64,000 bases of DNA, taken from Paracoccaceae bacterium (GTDB taxonomy: Bacteria; Pseudomonadota; Alphaproteobacteria; Rhodobacterales; Rhodobacteraceae). The position numbers and the translations under genes are program-made. Below, piece after piece: positions 44,872 through 54,406 of this stretch (positions are counted from its first letter, which is position 1; every line of letters starts with the position of its first letter). The stretch spans positions 1 to 64,000 of the forward strand of contig JAIXZY010000066.1 of assembly GCA_027489355.1 (NCBI GenBank). Reading direction: 5' to 3'. The notes below the pieces were generated by a model that did not search any database, was not told the origin of the DNA, and worked only from the letters and a program-made list of their open reading frames with translations.

Positions 44872-46001
44872 CGGAACATCGGCGGCCGCGCGTCCATCCA
44901 CTGCCCCCCGGCCCTTGCCGAGGCCACCGCCGCATGCACCGCCGCCATCGACCGCAGGCCGTTCGGCGCCGTTGGCAGGCCATCGCGGGCGGTGCCGCGG
45001 ATCGCATCGGCAAGCTCGCAGTAGATGTTCGCCACCGCCAGCGGGAAGCCCTCCGGGTGGGCGATGGCGACACGGGACAGGCGGCGCGCCTCGTCGTAAA
45101 GCCCGCTTTCGCCCTTCTCGATGATCTGCGTGCGCCCCCCGACGGGCGTGTAGATCAGCTGGTTCGGCTGTTCCGACGCCCAGCGGAGCCCGCCAGTTTC
45201 GCCGAACACCTGGATGTCGAACCCGTGCTGCCGACCAATCGCGACCGATGAGGTCCACAGCCTTCCGACAGTTCCCCTCGTCATGCGGAAGTTGACCATC
45301 GCGTCATCCTCCAGTTCTCGGCTGGGGATCGTCGAGGCGAAGTCGGCCGACAGCTTCTCGACCTCGTCGTCGCAGATGAAGCTGGCCATGTGCAGCGCAT
45401 GGATGCCGCAGTCCGCGAACTGGCCGGAAATCCCCGCCATCTTCGGGTCATAGCGCCAGCGGACGCGCGGGTTGTCGGCGTCGGTCGCATCGCCGTGGTG
45501 GCCGTGGCTGAAGTTGGTCACCACAAGGCGGACCTTGCCAATATCGCCATTGCGGACCATCGCCCGGGCCTGGCGCACCATCGGATAGGCAGAGTAGCAG
45601 TAGTTCACCGCGCAGATGCGCCCCGTCCGCTGCGCGATGCGGACGATCTCTTCGCCCTCCTCGACGCTGACGGTCATCGGCTTCTCGCACAGCACATGGA
45701 ACCCGGCTTCGAGGAAGGCCTTGGTGATCTGGAAATGGGTAGCGTTCGGGGTGGCCACCGTCACCAGGTCGCACCGATCGGGACGGTTTCGCTCGCCCGC
45801 CAGCATCTCCTGCCAATCGCCATAGGCGCGGTCTGCGGCAACGCCAAGGCGCTGCGCATAGTCCCGGCCCACATCGGGCCGGTGGTCCAGCGCGCCCGCC
45901 ACAAGCGAGAAATGCCCGTCGGCCAAGGCCCCCAGCCGGTGCGCCGGGCCGATCTGGCTGCCTTCGCCACCGCCGATCATCCCCCAGTTCAGTTTTGCCA
46001 T
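44868..46001 (-). CDS. Gfo/Idh/MocA-family oxidoreductase
   Basis: A 377-residue NAD(P)-dependent dehydrogenase. Rossmann start LNWGMIGGGEGSQIGPAHRLG, the EKP motif in HVLCEKPMTVS, and a C-terminal substrate domain (RWRYDPKMAGISGQFADCGIHALHMASFI) fit the inositol/sugar dehydrogenase family. The position between IolE and LacI genes suggests oxidation of an inositol isomer or a related sugar. Third gene of a minus-strand operon (46912, 46014, 44868). Confidence 0.88.
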   Translation of the reverse strand: MAKLNWGMIGGGEGSQIGPAHRLGALADGHFSLVAGALDHRPDVGRDYAQRLGVAADRAYGDWQEMLAGERNRPDRCDLVTVATPNATHFQITKAFLEAGFHVLCEKPMTVSVEEGEEIVRIAQRTGRICAVNYCYSAYPMVRQARAMVRNGDIGKVRLVVTNFSHGHHGDATDADNPRVRWRYDPKMAGISGQFADCGIHALHMASFICDDEVEKLSADFASTIPSRELEDDAMVNFRMTRGTVGRLWTSSVAIGRQHGFDIQVFGETGGLRWASEQPNQLIYTPVGGRTQIIEKGESGLYDEARRLSRVAIAHPEGFPLAVANIYCELADAIRGTARDGLPTAPNGLRSMAAVHAAVASARAGGQWMDARPPMFR

Positions 46002-46013
46002 GATCGGTCCCCC

Positions 46014-46904
46014 TCAGAAGCCGATGGACGCAAGATAGGTCCGGTTTTTCCGCGCGTCCTCGACGGGGCTGACATCCAGCGTCGGATCGCAGTCCTGCTC
46101 GACCGTGCACCAGCCATCGAAGCCGGCCCCCAGCAGGATCTGCCGGACAGCGGGAAAGTCGACGTCCCCTGTGCCGAGATTGCAGAAGATACCCTGACCG
46201 CAAGCCTCGTAGAATCCGGTGCCTCTTGCGATGACGTCCGCTTTCACGTCCGGGTCGATGTCCTTGAAATGCATGTATGAAATCCGCCCGATGTGGCGGC
46301 GCATGAAGGCCACTGGATCAAAGCCCGCATAGGAATGGTGGCCGGTGTCGAAGCAGATCTTCAGGACCTTCTCGTCCACATCGTCCAAAAGCCGCTCCAG
46401 TTCGGGCTCGAAGTCGATAAAGCCCGCCGCATGGGCATGGATGCCGACCGTCAGGCCGAAGTCCTCGGCCCCGAGCTTCGCCACCCTGGTAATCCGGTCG
46501 CGGAAGGCGGTCCATTCGGCGCTGTCCATCTGCTCGGCAGCATCGGCGCGGCCCGCGGTCGGCGCCCGGCGGGGCGAGATCGAATCGATCAGCACCAGAT
46601 GCTGCGCGCCATGCGCGCTGAGCGACCGGCAGGTTCGCACCGCGGCGTCCCAGACCTCGTCCCATTTCGACGGGTCGTGAAACGGGCGGAACACGACGCC
46701 GCCGATCAGCTGCAACCCGTTTGCGGCCAGGGCCTCGCCCAGAAGGCCGGGGTCCTCGGGCATGAAACCGATGGGTCCCAGCTCGATGCCCTTGTAGCCT
46801 GCCACGGCGCAGTCGGACAGGACCTGCCGCCACGGCGGATTGCGCGGGTCGTCTGCAAACTCCACGCCCCACGAGCAGGGAGCATTGCCGATGCGGATGG
46901 TCAT
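46014..46904 (-). CDS. iolE: IolE-like myo-inosose dehydratase / TIM-barrel isomerase
   Basis: A 296-residue xylose-isomerase-like TIM-barrel protein. The N-terminus RIGNAPCSWGVEFADDPRNPPW and the metal-site segments GIHAHAAGFID, FDTGHHSYAG and SYMHFKDID match IolE-type 2-keto-myo-inositol dehydratases. IolD, which uses the IolE product, is encoded divergently nearby. IolI-type isomerase activity cannot be excluded from sequence alone. Middle gene of the minus-strand operon. Confidence 0.82.
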   Translation of the reverse strand: MTIRIGNAPCSWGVEFADDPRNPPWRQVLSDCAVAGYKGIELGPIGFMPEDPGLLGEALAANGLQLIGGVVFRPFHDPSKWDEVWDAAVRTCRSLSAHGAQHLVLIDSISPRRAPTAGRADAAEQMDSAEWTAFRDRITRVAKLGAEDFGLTVGIHAHAAGFIDFEPELERLLDDVDEKVLKICFDTGHHSYAGFDPVAFMRRHIGRISYMHFKDIDPDVKADVIARGTGFYEACGQGIFCNLGTGDVDFPAVRQILLGAGFDGWCTVEQDCDPTLDVSPVEDARKNRTYLASIGF

Positions 46905-46911
46905 GGGGTCC

Positions 46912-48036
46912 TCATGTCTGCGGAAGGTCGTGCGGAACGGCGTGCCAGCAGCCGTCGGCGGATGCCTTGAAGGCGGTGTCGATGATCCGGCTCACCGCCA
47001 GCCCGTCGCGGAAGGTGGGCCAGACCGGCGTGCCGGTGGCGATGGCCTGCAAGAAGTCCCGCGCTTCGATAATGATCTGGTCCTGATAGCCGGTGCCGTG
47101 GCCGGGACCCTGACAGAATGGCAGGTAGTCTGGATGGTCCGGCCCCGTCAGGATGCGGGTGAAGCCGCGCGTCGCCTCGGGTCCCTCGGCGCGGTACAGC
47201 CAGACCGCGTTCTGGTCTTCCTGGTCGAAACGGATCGAACCCGTCGTGCCGTGGATTTCATAGGCATAGCCCATCTTCCGGCCCGTCGCGACCCGGCTCA
47301 CGAACAGATGCCCCATCACCCCGCTGGCAAAGCGCAGCATCAGTTGCGCCTGATCGTCGTTGTCCACCGCGACGGGGCCGTCCGGCCCGGGCCGCGTGGC
47401 GTGGACCGTCTCGATCCGTGCCGAAAGCTCGGCGACCGGCCCCATCAGGGCCAGAAGGCAGTTGACCGGATGCGGCGCGAGGTCCCCCATGCAGCCATTC
47501 GCCCGGCCCATCGTGCGCCAAGTGGCGGGCAGCCCGGGGTCGGCCAGGAAATCCTCGGTATGCTCGGCGCGGAACCAGGTGATCCGGCCGATCGCCCCAT
47601 CGGCCAGCAGGCGGCGGACGAACTGCGTCGCGGGGGTGCGGACATAGTTGAAGCCGACCATGTTCGCCAGGCCCGACGCCTCGGCCGCCGCAACCATCGC
47701 TTCTGCGTCCTCCAGCGAAGCGCCCAGCGGTTTTTCGCAGAACACCGGCTTCCCGGCGGCAAAGGCCGCTTCGGCAATCGTCCGGTGCGTGGATTGCGGC
47801 GAAGCGATCACCACCGCCTGCACCTTCGGATCCGCGACAAGGTCGCGCCAGTCGCCCGTCCCGCGGGCAAATCCATAGGCCTTGCGGTAGCGCTCGGCAC
47901 TTTCGGCGCTGGTGGCGGCGATCATCTCCAGCCGCGGCCGCAACGCCGTGTCGAAGACCGCACCGACTGCGGAATAGGCCACCGCATGAGCCTTGCCCAT
48001 GTAGCCGCCGCCGACCAGCCCGATCCCGATATCCAT
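46912..48036 (-). CDS. Gfo/Idh/MocA-family oxidoreductase (inositol dehydrogenase-like)
   Basis: A 374-residue dehydrogenase with the Rossmann start MDIGIGLVGGGYMGKAHAVAY and the catalytic-type EKP motif in PVFCEKPLGAS; the C-terminal domain has GDLAPHPVNCLLALMG. The start at 48036 is preferred over 48111, which would run through the LacI operator. It heads the minus-strand operon and faces iolD. A myo- or scyllo-inositol dehydrogenase is likely, but it is one of two such genes here, so their roles may differ. Confidence 0.88.
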   Translation of the reverse strand: MDIGIGLVGGGYMGKAHAVAYSAVGAVFDTALRPRLEMIAATSAESAERYRKAYGFARGTGDWRDLVADPKVQAVVIASPQSTHRTIAEAAFAAGKPVFCEKPLGASLEDAEAMVAAAEASGLANMVGFNYVRTPATQFVRRLLADGAIGRITWFRAEHTEDFLADPGLPATWRTMGRANGCMGDLAPHPVNCLLALMGPVAELSARIETVHATRPGPDGPVAVDNDDQAQLMLRFASGVMGHLFVSRVATGRKMGYAYEIHGTTGSIRFDQEDQNAVWLYRAEGPEATRGFTRILTGPDHPDYLPFCQGPGHGTGYQDQIIIEARDFLQAIATGTPVWPTFRDGLAVSRIIDTAFKASADGCWHAVPHDLPQT

Positions 48037-48064
48037 GCCGCTCGCGCCCTCCGTGACACCAGTA

Positions 48065-48080
48065 TTGCAACCGGTTGCAA
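48065..48080. promoter_or_regulatory. Perfect 16-bp palindrome, LacI-family operator
   Basis: TTGCAACCGGTTGCAA is fully symmetric with a central CG, as expected for LacI-family binding sites. It lies between the divergent dehydrogenase (start 48036) and iolD (start 48144), so one bound regulator could control both directions. The LacI gene at 43882 is the likely partner. Confidence 0.8.
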
Positions 48081-48143
48081 AATCTGTATCCTTCCGCTGC
48101 AAGGCGCGCAAGTGCCGAATGGCGACAGTGGAAGGAAAGCCGG

Positions 48144-50015
48144 ATGACCAGCACAGGCGAAACGCTCCGGCTGACCGTTGCCCAGGCGATCGTCCGCTGG
48201 CTTCTGGCCCAGTTCATCGAGATCGACGGGCAGGAGGTCCGCATCTGCGGTGGGGGCTTCGGCATCTTTGGTCACGGCAATGTCCCCTGCCTCGGCGAGG
48301 CCCTGTATACCGTGCACCGGGACATGCCGCTTTACCGGGGGCAGAACGAACAGAGCATGGGCTTTGCCGCCGCGGCCTATGCGAAATATCATTTGCGCCG
48401 GCGCTTCATGTTCTGCACCGCCAGCGCCGGGCCAGGCACGGCGAACCTCTTGACGGCGGCGGCGCTGGCCCATGCGAACCGCCTGCCGATGCTGATGCTG
48501 TGCGGCGACACCTTCCTGACCCGGCTGCCCGACCCGGTCCTGCAACAGCTGGAGCATTTCGGCAATCCGACCCTGAGCGTCAACGACGCCTTCAAGGCGG
48601 TCAGCCGCTACTGGGACCGGATCACCCATCCCGCGCAGATCCTGCAGTCGCTGCCCGCCGCGCTGGCCACCATGCTGGACCCTGCAGATTGCGGACCGGC
48701 CTTCCTGGGCCTGCCGCAGGACGTGCAGGGCTGGGCCTGGGATTATCCAGCCGCCTTCTTCGCCCGCCGCGTCCATCGCATTCGTCGCCAGCCCCCCGAC
48801 GACCGCGAGATCGCCGAGGCGGCCGCCCTTCTCGGCAGCGCGAAGCGACCCGTCATCGTGGCGGGCGGCGGCGTTCAGTATTCGGGCGCGGTGGCGGAGC
48901 TTACGGCCCTTGCCGAGGCGCGTGGCATCCCCGTGGTCGAGACGATCGCGGGCCGGGCGAACCTTCTGGCCGGGCATCCTCTGAACACGGGGCCCATCGG
49001 TGTCACCGGATCGGACAGTGCCAACGCCATCGCCGGGGCCGCGGATGTGGTGCTGGCCGTGGGCACGCGGTTGCAGGACTTCACCACGGGGTCCTGGACC
49101 GTCTTCGCGCCCGAGGCACGGCTGATCGGGCTGAATGTCGGTCGCCATGACGCCGCCAAGCACCTGTCCCTGCCCGTGGTCGGGGATGCGAAGCTGGCCC
49201 TTCCCGCGCTGGGGACCGCGATGGCCGGCTACCGCGCCCCGGCCGACTGGAGCGCGCGCGCCCGGGCCGAGAGGACGGCCTGGGACGCCTATGTCGCCGC
49301 GAACGTGGCACCGGGCAACCGCTCCAACTCTTACGCCCAGGCCATCGGCGTCGTGAACGCGCTTTGCCACCCGCGCGACCGGATCGTGACCGCAGCCGGC
49401 GGGCTTCCGGCCGAGATCACGGCCAACTGGCGCACGCTGGGCATCGGCACGGTAGATGTGGAATTCGGCTTCTCCTGCATGGGCTACGAGATCGCGGGCG
49501 GCTGGGGTGCCCGGATCGCCCAGGCCGAGGTCGAACCTGACCGCGACACCATCGTCTTTGTCGGCGACGGCAGCTACCTGCTGATGAACTCGGACATCTA
49601 TTCCTCGGTGCTGACGGACAGGAAGCTGATCGTGCTGGTGCTGGACAACGGCGGCTTCGCCGTCATCAACAAGCTGCAGAACAACACCGGGCAGCCAAGC
49701 TTCAACAACCTGATCGCCGACTGCCCGACCGTCGCCACGCCCTTCGCGGTGGACTTCCAGTCGCACGCCCGTGCGATGGGGGCCAATGCCGAGACCGTCG
49801 CCAACCCGGCCGAACTGGCCCGGGCGTTCCGCCGGGCCAAGACCGCGACGAAGACCAGCGTCATCGTCATGCAGGTCGACCCCTACGAGGGCTGGACCAC
49901 CCAGGGCCACGCCTGGTGGGAGATCGGGACGCCCGAAACCTCTCTCACCCCGTCTGTTCGCGACAAGCATGCCGAGGTTGAGGCCGGACGCGGGCGCCAG
50001 AGGCCCGGCCTTTGA
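48144..50015 (+). CDS. iolD: IolD, trihydroxycyclohexanedione acylhydrolase
   Basis: A 623-residue thiamine-diphosphate enzyme that opens the ring of the diketo-inositol to 5-deoxy-glucuronate. The ThDP Glu lies in YRGQNEQSMGFAAAAYAK, the cofactor motif is GDGSYLLMNSDIYSSVLTDRKLIVLVLDNGG, and the N-terminal region (VRICGGGFGIFGHGNV) is specific to IolD. The start at 48144 has GGAAAG upstream. It heads the iolD-C-B-J operon. Confidence 0.94.
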   Translation: MTSTGETLRLTVAQAIVRWLLAQFIEIDGQEVRICGGGFGIFGHGNVPCLGEALYTVHRDMPLYRGQNEQSMGFAAAAYAKYHLRRRFMFCTASAGPGTANLLTAAALAHANRLPMLMLCGDTFLTRLPDPVLQQLEHFGNPTLSVNDAFKAVSRYWDRITHPAQILQSLPAALATMLDPADCGPAFLGLPQDVQGWAWDYPAAFFARRVHRIRRQPPDDREIAEAAALLGSAKRPVIVAGGGVQYSGAVAELTALAEARGIPVVETIAGRANLLAGHPLNTGPIGVTGSDSANAIAGAADVVLAVGTRLQDFTTGSWTVFAPEARLIGLNVGRHDAAKHLSLPVVGDAKLALPALGTAMAGYRAPADWSARARAERTAWDAYVAANVAPGNRSNSYAQAIGVVNALCHPRDRIVTAAGGLPAEITANWRTLGIGTVDVEFGFSCMGYEIAGGWGARIAQAEVEPDRDTIVFVGDGSYLLMNSDIYSSVLTDRKLIVLVLDNGGFAVINKLQNNTGQPSFNNLIADCPTVATPFAVDFQSHARAMGANAETVANPAELARAFRRAKTATKTSVIVMQVDPYEGWTTQGHAWWEIGTPETSLTPSVRDKHAEVEAGRGRQRPGL

Positions 50016-50983
50016 TGGCGGACCTGTCGCGTCTTGGCGCCCGCCCTGCGCTTGTGATCGGGCGGGCGGGGATGGACCTTTACGCCGACCCGCCCGGCAC
50101 CACGATTGAATCGGCGACGCGCTTCACCTCGGCCCTGGGAGGGTCCTCGGCCAACATCGCCGTGGCCCTGACCAAAGCCGGGGGACAGGCGGCGCTTCTG
50201 ACCTCGGTCTCGGACGATGCGGTGGGGCGCTTCTGCCTCGCGCAGCTGGATGCCTATGGCGTGGACCGCACTCATGTCCGTGCCTCGGGCGGGCAGTCGC
50301 GCAATTCTCTGGCCGTCGTCGAAACGCGCCTGGAAAACTGCCAGTCCGTCATCTACCGCAACGGGGCGGCCGACTTTGACATGACCACCGCCGATGTCGA
50401 AGCGGTGGACTATTCCCGGTTTGGCTGCCTGATCACCACGGGCACCGTTCTCGCCTCGGACCCCTCGCGCAGCGCCACCTTCCGCGCCTTCGACCTGGCC
50501 CGCGCCGCCGGCCTGCCGCTGATCTTCGACATCGACTACCGTCCCTATTCCTGGTCCTCCGCAGCCGAGGCGTCGGACGTCTACTCCCGCGCCGCCGCCG
50601 TCTGCGACGTGATCGTCGGCAACGATGTGGAGTTCGACTTCATGGCCGGTGCACCCGGTCGGGGCCTTGCCAAAGCCCGCAGCCTGCAGGCCCAGATCTC
50701 CGTCTACAAGATGGGCGAGCTGGGCGCGATCACCCTCGCCCAGGGCAGGGAACACCGCACCGGCATCTTCCGGACCCGGGCGCTGAAACCGACCGGGGCG
50801 GGCGACGCCTTCCTTGGCAACCTGGTGGCCAGCTTGTCGCGCGGCATTCCGCTGGTCCAGGCTGTCCTTCACGGCTCGGCCGCCGCCGCCATCGTCGTCT
50901 CACGCACGGGATGCGCCCCCGCAATGCCGACCCGGGCCGAGCTTGACCATTTCATCACGACGTACGACGGCCCCGAACCGTAG
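50015..50983 (+). CDS. iolC: IolC, 5-dehydro-2-deoxygluconokinase (PfkB family)
   Basis: A 322-residue PfkB kinase that phosphorylates 2-deoxy-5-keto-gluconate. Motif 1 (TSALGGSSANIAVALTKAGG) and motif 2 with the catalytic Asp (KPTGAGDAFLGNLVASL) are present. Many alphaproteobacterial IolC proteins carry a C-terminal DUF2090 aldolase-type domain, as I recall; this one is short, and a separate iolJ follows. Its ATG overlaps the iolD stop (TGATG). Confidence 0.92.
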   Translation: MADLSRLGARPALVIGRAGMDLYADPPGTTIESATRFTSALGGSSANIAVALTKAGGQAALLTSVSDDAVGRFCLAQLDAYGVDRTHVRASGGQSRNSLAVVETRLENCQSVIYRNGAADFDMTTADVEAVDYSRFGCLITTGTVLASDPSRSATFRAFDLARAAGLPLIFDIDYRPYSWSSAAEASDVYSRAAAVCDVIVGNDVEFDFMAGAPGRGLAKARSLQAQISVYKMGELGAITLAQGREHRTGIFRTRALKPTGAGDAFLGNLVASLSRGIPLVQAVLHGSAAAAIVVSRTGCAPAMPTRAELDHFITTYDGPEP

Positions 50984-50991
50984 GATTTCCC

Positions 50992-51849
50992 ATGCACATC
51001 GCCCCTCATGACAACCGGAACCAGCCCATCGTCGACCGGGATCATCCGCTGGTGCCTTACGTCTACTTCAACATCCTGCGGCTGAAGGCGGGTGAGACGT
51101 TCGACTATCGCACCCCCGGCTACGAGACCTGCGTGGTTCCCGCCACCGGCACCGTCACGGTGGAAGCGGCGGGCGAGACTTTCGCCGGGATCGGCAACCG
51201 GGGCGTCGACGTCTGGGACGGAGAGCCCGAGGGCGTGTACGTTCCCACCGAGGCCGGCGTACGGATCACCGCCCTGACCGATACCGAGGTGTTCATCGCC
51301 GGCGCGAAATACGCCGAAACCCTGAAACCCTTCGCCGTGCGGCAAGCCGAGATCGACCTGATCCAGTACGGATCGGATGACACCAAGACCCATCGCAAGA
51401 TCAAGCACATCCTGGGCGCCGCCTATCACGACCGCGTCGGCCGACTGCTGGTGTCGGAACTTTTCACCGTGGGGGCAGGGGGCTGGTCCGGCTTTCCCAG
51501 CCACAAGCACGACACCGACCGCCGGGACGCCCTGGGGGGAGAGATTGTCGAGACACGCCACGACGAATGCTACAATTTCCGCTTCCGCCCCGATTACGGG
51601 TCCGGCCTGCAGATGCTGCAGAGGGTGGATAACGAACCCGGCGATGCCTATCATATCATGAACCGGTCCACCGTGCTGATCGACAAGGGCTATCACCCCT
51701 GCTGCGCGCTCCCGGGCTACGAAATGTACTACTTCACCATCCTCGGCGGCCAAAGCCAGCGTAGCCTGAAGCAGTATTTCCAGCCCACCCACGCGACGCA
51801 ACTCCACACGATCCCCGGGATCATGGACATGGTGGCCAAGTTCAAATGA
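50992..51849 (+). CDS. iolB: IolB, 5-deoxy-glucuronate isomerase
   Basis: A 285-residue double-cupin protein. Family segments: the second-cupin metal motif SGFPSHKHDTDRRD, the GYHPCCALPGYEMYYFTILGG tail, and an N-terminal cupin (HIAPHDNRNQPIVDRDHPL). It converts 5-deoxy-glucuronate to 2-deoxy-5-keto-gluconate, the IolC substrate. Third gene of the operon, overlapping iolJ as ATGA. Confidence 0.93.
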   Translation: MHIAPHDNRNQPIVDRDHPLVPYVYFNILRLKAGETFDYRTPGYETCVVPATGTVTVEAAGETFAGIGNRGVDVWDGEPEGVYVPTEAGVRITALTDTEVFIAGAKYAETLKPFAVRQAEIDLIQYGSDDTKTHRKIKHILGAAYHDRVGRLLVSELFTVGAGGWSGFPSHKHDTDRRDALGGEIVETRHDECYNFRFRPDYGSGLQMLQRVDNEPGDAYHIMNRSTVLIDKGYHPCCALPGYEMYYFTILGGQSQRSLKQYFQPTHATQLHTIPGIMDMVAKFK

Positions 51850-52688
51850 CCGTGGCAACGCTGGCGGATGTGCTGCAACCGGCGCTGCGGGGGAGGTACG
51901 CGGTGCCCGGCCTTGTCTGTCTGGGCTGGGAGGACATGCGCGCCTATGTCGACGCCGCCGAGGCTGAACGCGCGCCCGTCATCCTGCAAGCCGGTCCCGG
52001 GTGCCGCGCACACACGCCGCTTCCGGTCCTGGGCGAGATGCTGCGCCACCTCGCCGAGGCGGCCAGCGTTCCCGTCGTGGTCCATCTCGACCACGGCACC
52101 TCGCTGGACGAGTGCTGGGCCGCGCTGGAGGTGGGCTTCACCTCGCTGATGTTCGACGGCTCAAGCCTTCCGTTGCAGCAGAACATCCAGGCGACCGCCG
52201 CCGTCGTGGACCTAGCCCGCGCGGCCGGGGCGTCCTGCGAAGGCGAGATCGGGTTCGTAGGCTATGCCGGGGGGATCGCATCGGCCGGGACCGACCCAGC
52301 GGAAGCAGCCCGCTTCGCGCTGGAAACCGGCGTGGATGCGGTGGCTGTCTCCATCGGCAATACCCATCTTCAGGAAAGCCCCGGACCGGGACTCGACCTC
52401 GACCTCCTGCGCGCCATCGAGGCCGCGACAACGGTCCCGCTGGTGATCCACGGCGGTTCGGGCGTGCCACCGCAGGAGCGGGCCGAACTGTCCCGCACCA
52501 GCCGCATCTGCAAGTTCAACATCGGGACCGAGCTGCGCATGGCCTTTGGCGCGGCCTTGCGCGATGTCCTCAATCGGGACCCTGCGCGCTTTGACCGGAT
52601 CGCGATCCTTAAGGAAACCGAGGTCCCGGTGATGCAGGCCACGCGGGAAGTGATCCGCACCCTCGGCGCATCCGGGCGCTATCCCTAG
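51846..52688 (+). CDS. iolJ: IolJ-type class II aldolase
   Basis: A 280-residue class II (zinc) aldolase. The catalytic Asp and a zinc His are in VVHLDHGTSLDECWAALE, further zinc ligands in CEGEIGFVGY and VIHGGSGVPPQE. In Bacillus, IolJ splits the phosphorylated product of IolC into dihydroxyacetone phosphate and malonic semialdehyde. Here it ends the iolDCBJ operon, so the same role is expected. No iolA (semialdehyde dehydrogenase) is present in the window. Confidence 0.9.
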   Translation: MTVATLADVLQPALRGRYAVPGLVCLGWEDMRAYVDAAEAERAPVILQAGPGCRAHTPLPVLGEMLRHLAEAASVPVVVHLDHGTSLDECWAALEVGFTSLMFDGSSLPLQQNIQATAAVVDLARAAGASCEGEIGFVGYAGGIASAGTDPAEAARFALETGVDAVAVSIGNTHLQESPGPGLDLDLLRAIEAATTVPLVIHGGSGVPPQERAELSRTSRICKFNIGTELRMAFGAALRDVLNRDPARFDRIAILKETEVPVMQATREVIRTLGASGRYP

Positions 52689-52703
52689 GGCCTGCGCTGG
52701 GAT

Positions 52704-54383
52704 CTAGAGGGTCAGCCACCGCGGCAGGGCTTGCGGCGCCTTGCCGGTCACTGCCGCTTCCGCGCAGGCTGCAAGACCACCGAACCGCACCGCCCGGCCC
52801 GACAGGCCCGGTCCGTAATGCGCATATTTGCCCGAGTTGGTCATCAGCGCACGGGTGCCGGGGGGGAACACCGGCTCCGAGATCGAGCACCAGCAGAGAT
52901 CGGGCAGCACCTGGACGCCAGCCTCGGTCAGACGGCCCAGCGTTCCCTCGGCGCGGGCTTGCTCCATCACCGCGCGCCCGGCCGTCACGATGGTCGCCAC
53001 CGCAACCTGCCGCCCGGCCAGAGCGTCCGCCAGGGCGCGGCATTCCAGAAGCGAGGCATGCGGGCTGCCGATGGCCACCAGTTCCACCGTGTCAGGCCCC
53101 TCGTTCAGAAGCCGCCATCCGGCCGCCATGTCGATGCGGGTGATGCGGGCGCGGTCCGCGTCGGGTGCAACGCGGTGCGCCTCGGGGGTGACGCCATCGA
53201 CATGCAGCATCGGCGCGGCCGAGGTGGTTCCGAACGCCGCACAAAGCGCCTTCAGCGCCTCGGGCGAGGGGTTGGCGGGGCCAAGCCCGCGCAACAGCGG
53301 GATGCGGTCGGGCGCAGCCTTGCCGGCAAGATAACCGATCAGCGGCCAGAAGGCGTCGTCGATCCCCTCGGGTAGGTCGATGTCGATGAGCCGCCGCGCC
53401 TGGCGGTTTTCGTCCAGGTAGACCCCGGAAAGCGGCGCCCGGCCGGTCATCGCGCTGCAGAGGTCCAGGAAATCCGGGTGCTTCGCCGTCCGCGCGCCCA
53501 GCACGCTGTTGGCATAGATCACCGCGTTCGATTCCGACCAGGCGATCGCCTCGCCTTCAGAGGGCGCGCTGTCCAGCAGGTAGGGCGAGCAGGTGAAGGT
53601 CGGCTGGCAGCCCATCCGCACATAGGCGTCGGCCAGTCGTTGCGCCGGGCCGCCGAAGCTGGGCGGCACGCCCTGAGCGCGCCAGTTGGAATGGTCCACG
53701 GAAATCGCGTTCATCGTCGTGGGGATGCGCACCTTCGCCCCCATGTCGGCCATCTTCTCGGCAAAGGTCAGGTTCGCGGGGCTGGCGTAGATGCAGCCGT
53801 CGATATGGCCCTGGGTCACGTCGATCAGCCGGGTCGCGCCCTGGTTCACCGCCATCGCGCAGAGGATGCGCATGGCCTGGGCGGTGGCCTCGCCCTCGGC
53901 GCCCGCCAGCATCGCGCGGTCCTGCTCCGTCAGGTCCAGCGCACCCGTGGCCGGCGGGGCAATCGGCAGGGACAGGCCGTCGGCCTCCAGCATCCCGTCG
54001 GTGATCCGTGCAGTCCGGGAGGCAGAGAGCCGCGTGTGGGCCTCGGGCGACAGGCGCAGGACGGGCAGGGGGCGTCCGAACATCTCGGCCGCGATCATCG
54101 CGCCCAGCGTCACCACGTCCTCCGGTTCGCAGAACACCAGCGCGGCGGGCGCCTGGCCGTTCAGCACCATGTCCAGAAGAACCCCCGACCCGGTGCAGGA
54201 CCCGCGCGTCCCCGGCATCACCAGGATGCGGCCCGTCATGTCCTGACCGGCCAGCGGGTGATGCACGTCGATGACCCGTCCCGTCGCCGGATCGACGCCG
54301 CCCCAGAAGCTCAGCGGTTCGGACGCGGCGAGGACCGCTCCCTCGGCCCGACCGGACAGGATGAAGCGCGCCGAAAACGTCAT
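52704..54383 (-). CDS. Aconitase X (AcnX), cis-3-hydroxy-L-proline dehydratase-type, fused form
   Basis: A 559-residue single-chain AcnX with the small swivel domain first (residues 1-130: [41 protein letters not shown]) and the DUF521/large domain after ([68 protein letters not shown]). Characterised AcnX proteins include cis-3-hydroxy-L-proline dehydratase, which makes pyrroline-2-carboxylate. Here the gene ends an amino-acid transporter operon facing an LDH2-type reductase, which fits that pathway. Metal-ligand Cys residues are present, but the substrate is inferred from context. Confidence 0.87.
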   Translation of the reverse strand: MTFSARFILSGRAEGAVLAASEPLSFWGGVDPATGRVIDVHHPLAGQDMTGRILVMPGTRGSCTGSGVLLDMVLNGQAPAALVFCEPEDVVTLGAMIAAEMFGRPLPVLRLSPEAHTRLSASRTARITDGMLEADGLSLPIAPPATGALDLTEQDRAMLAGAEGEATAQAMRILCAMAVNQGATRLIDVTQGHIDGCIYASPANLTFAEKMADMGAKVRIPTTMNAISVDHSNWRAQGVPPSFGGPAQRLADAYVRMGCQPTFTCSPYLLDSAPSEGEAIAWSESNAVIYANSVLGARTAKHPDFLDLCSAMTGRAPLSGVYLDENRQARRLIDIDLPEGIDDAFWPLIGYLAGKAAPDRIPLLRGLGPANPSPEALKALCAAFGTTSAAPMLHVDGVTPEAHRVAPDADRARITRIDMAAGWRLLNEGPDTVELVAIGSPHASLLECRALADALAGRQVAVATIVTAGRAVMEQARAEGTLGRLTEAGVQVLPDLCWCSISEPVFPPGTRALMTNSGKYAHYGPGLSGRAVRFGGLAACAEAAVTGKAPQALPRWLTL

Positions 54384-54406
54384 GGGACGGTCCTTGGATA
54401 CAGGGG

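Noticed and set aside
47922..49970. Long minus-strand open frame opposite iolD
   Set aside because: High-GC codon bias leaves the opposite strand open; no ribosome site or domain, and iolD is certain.
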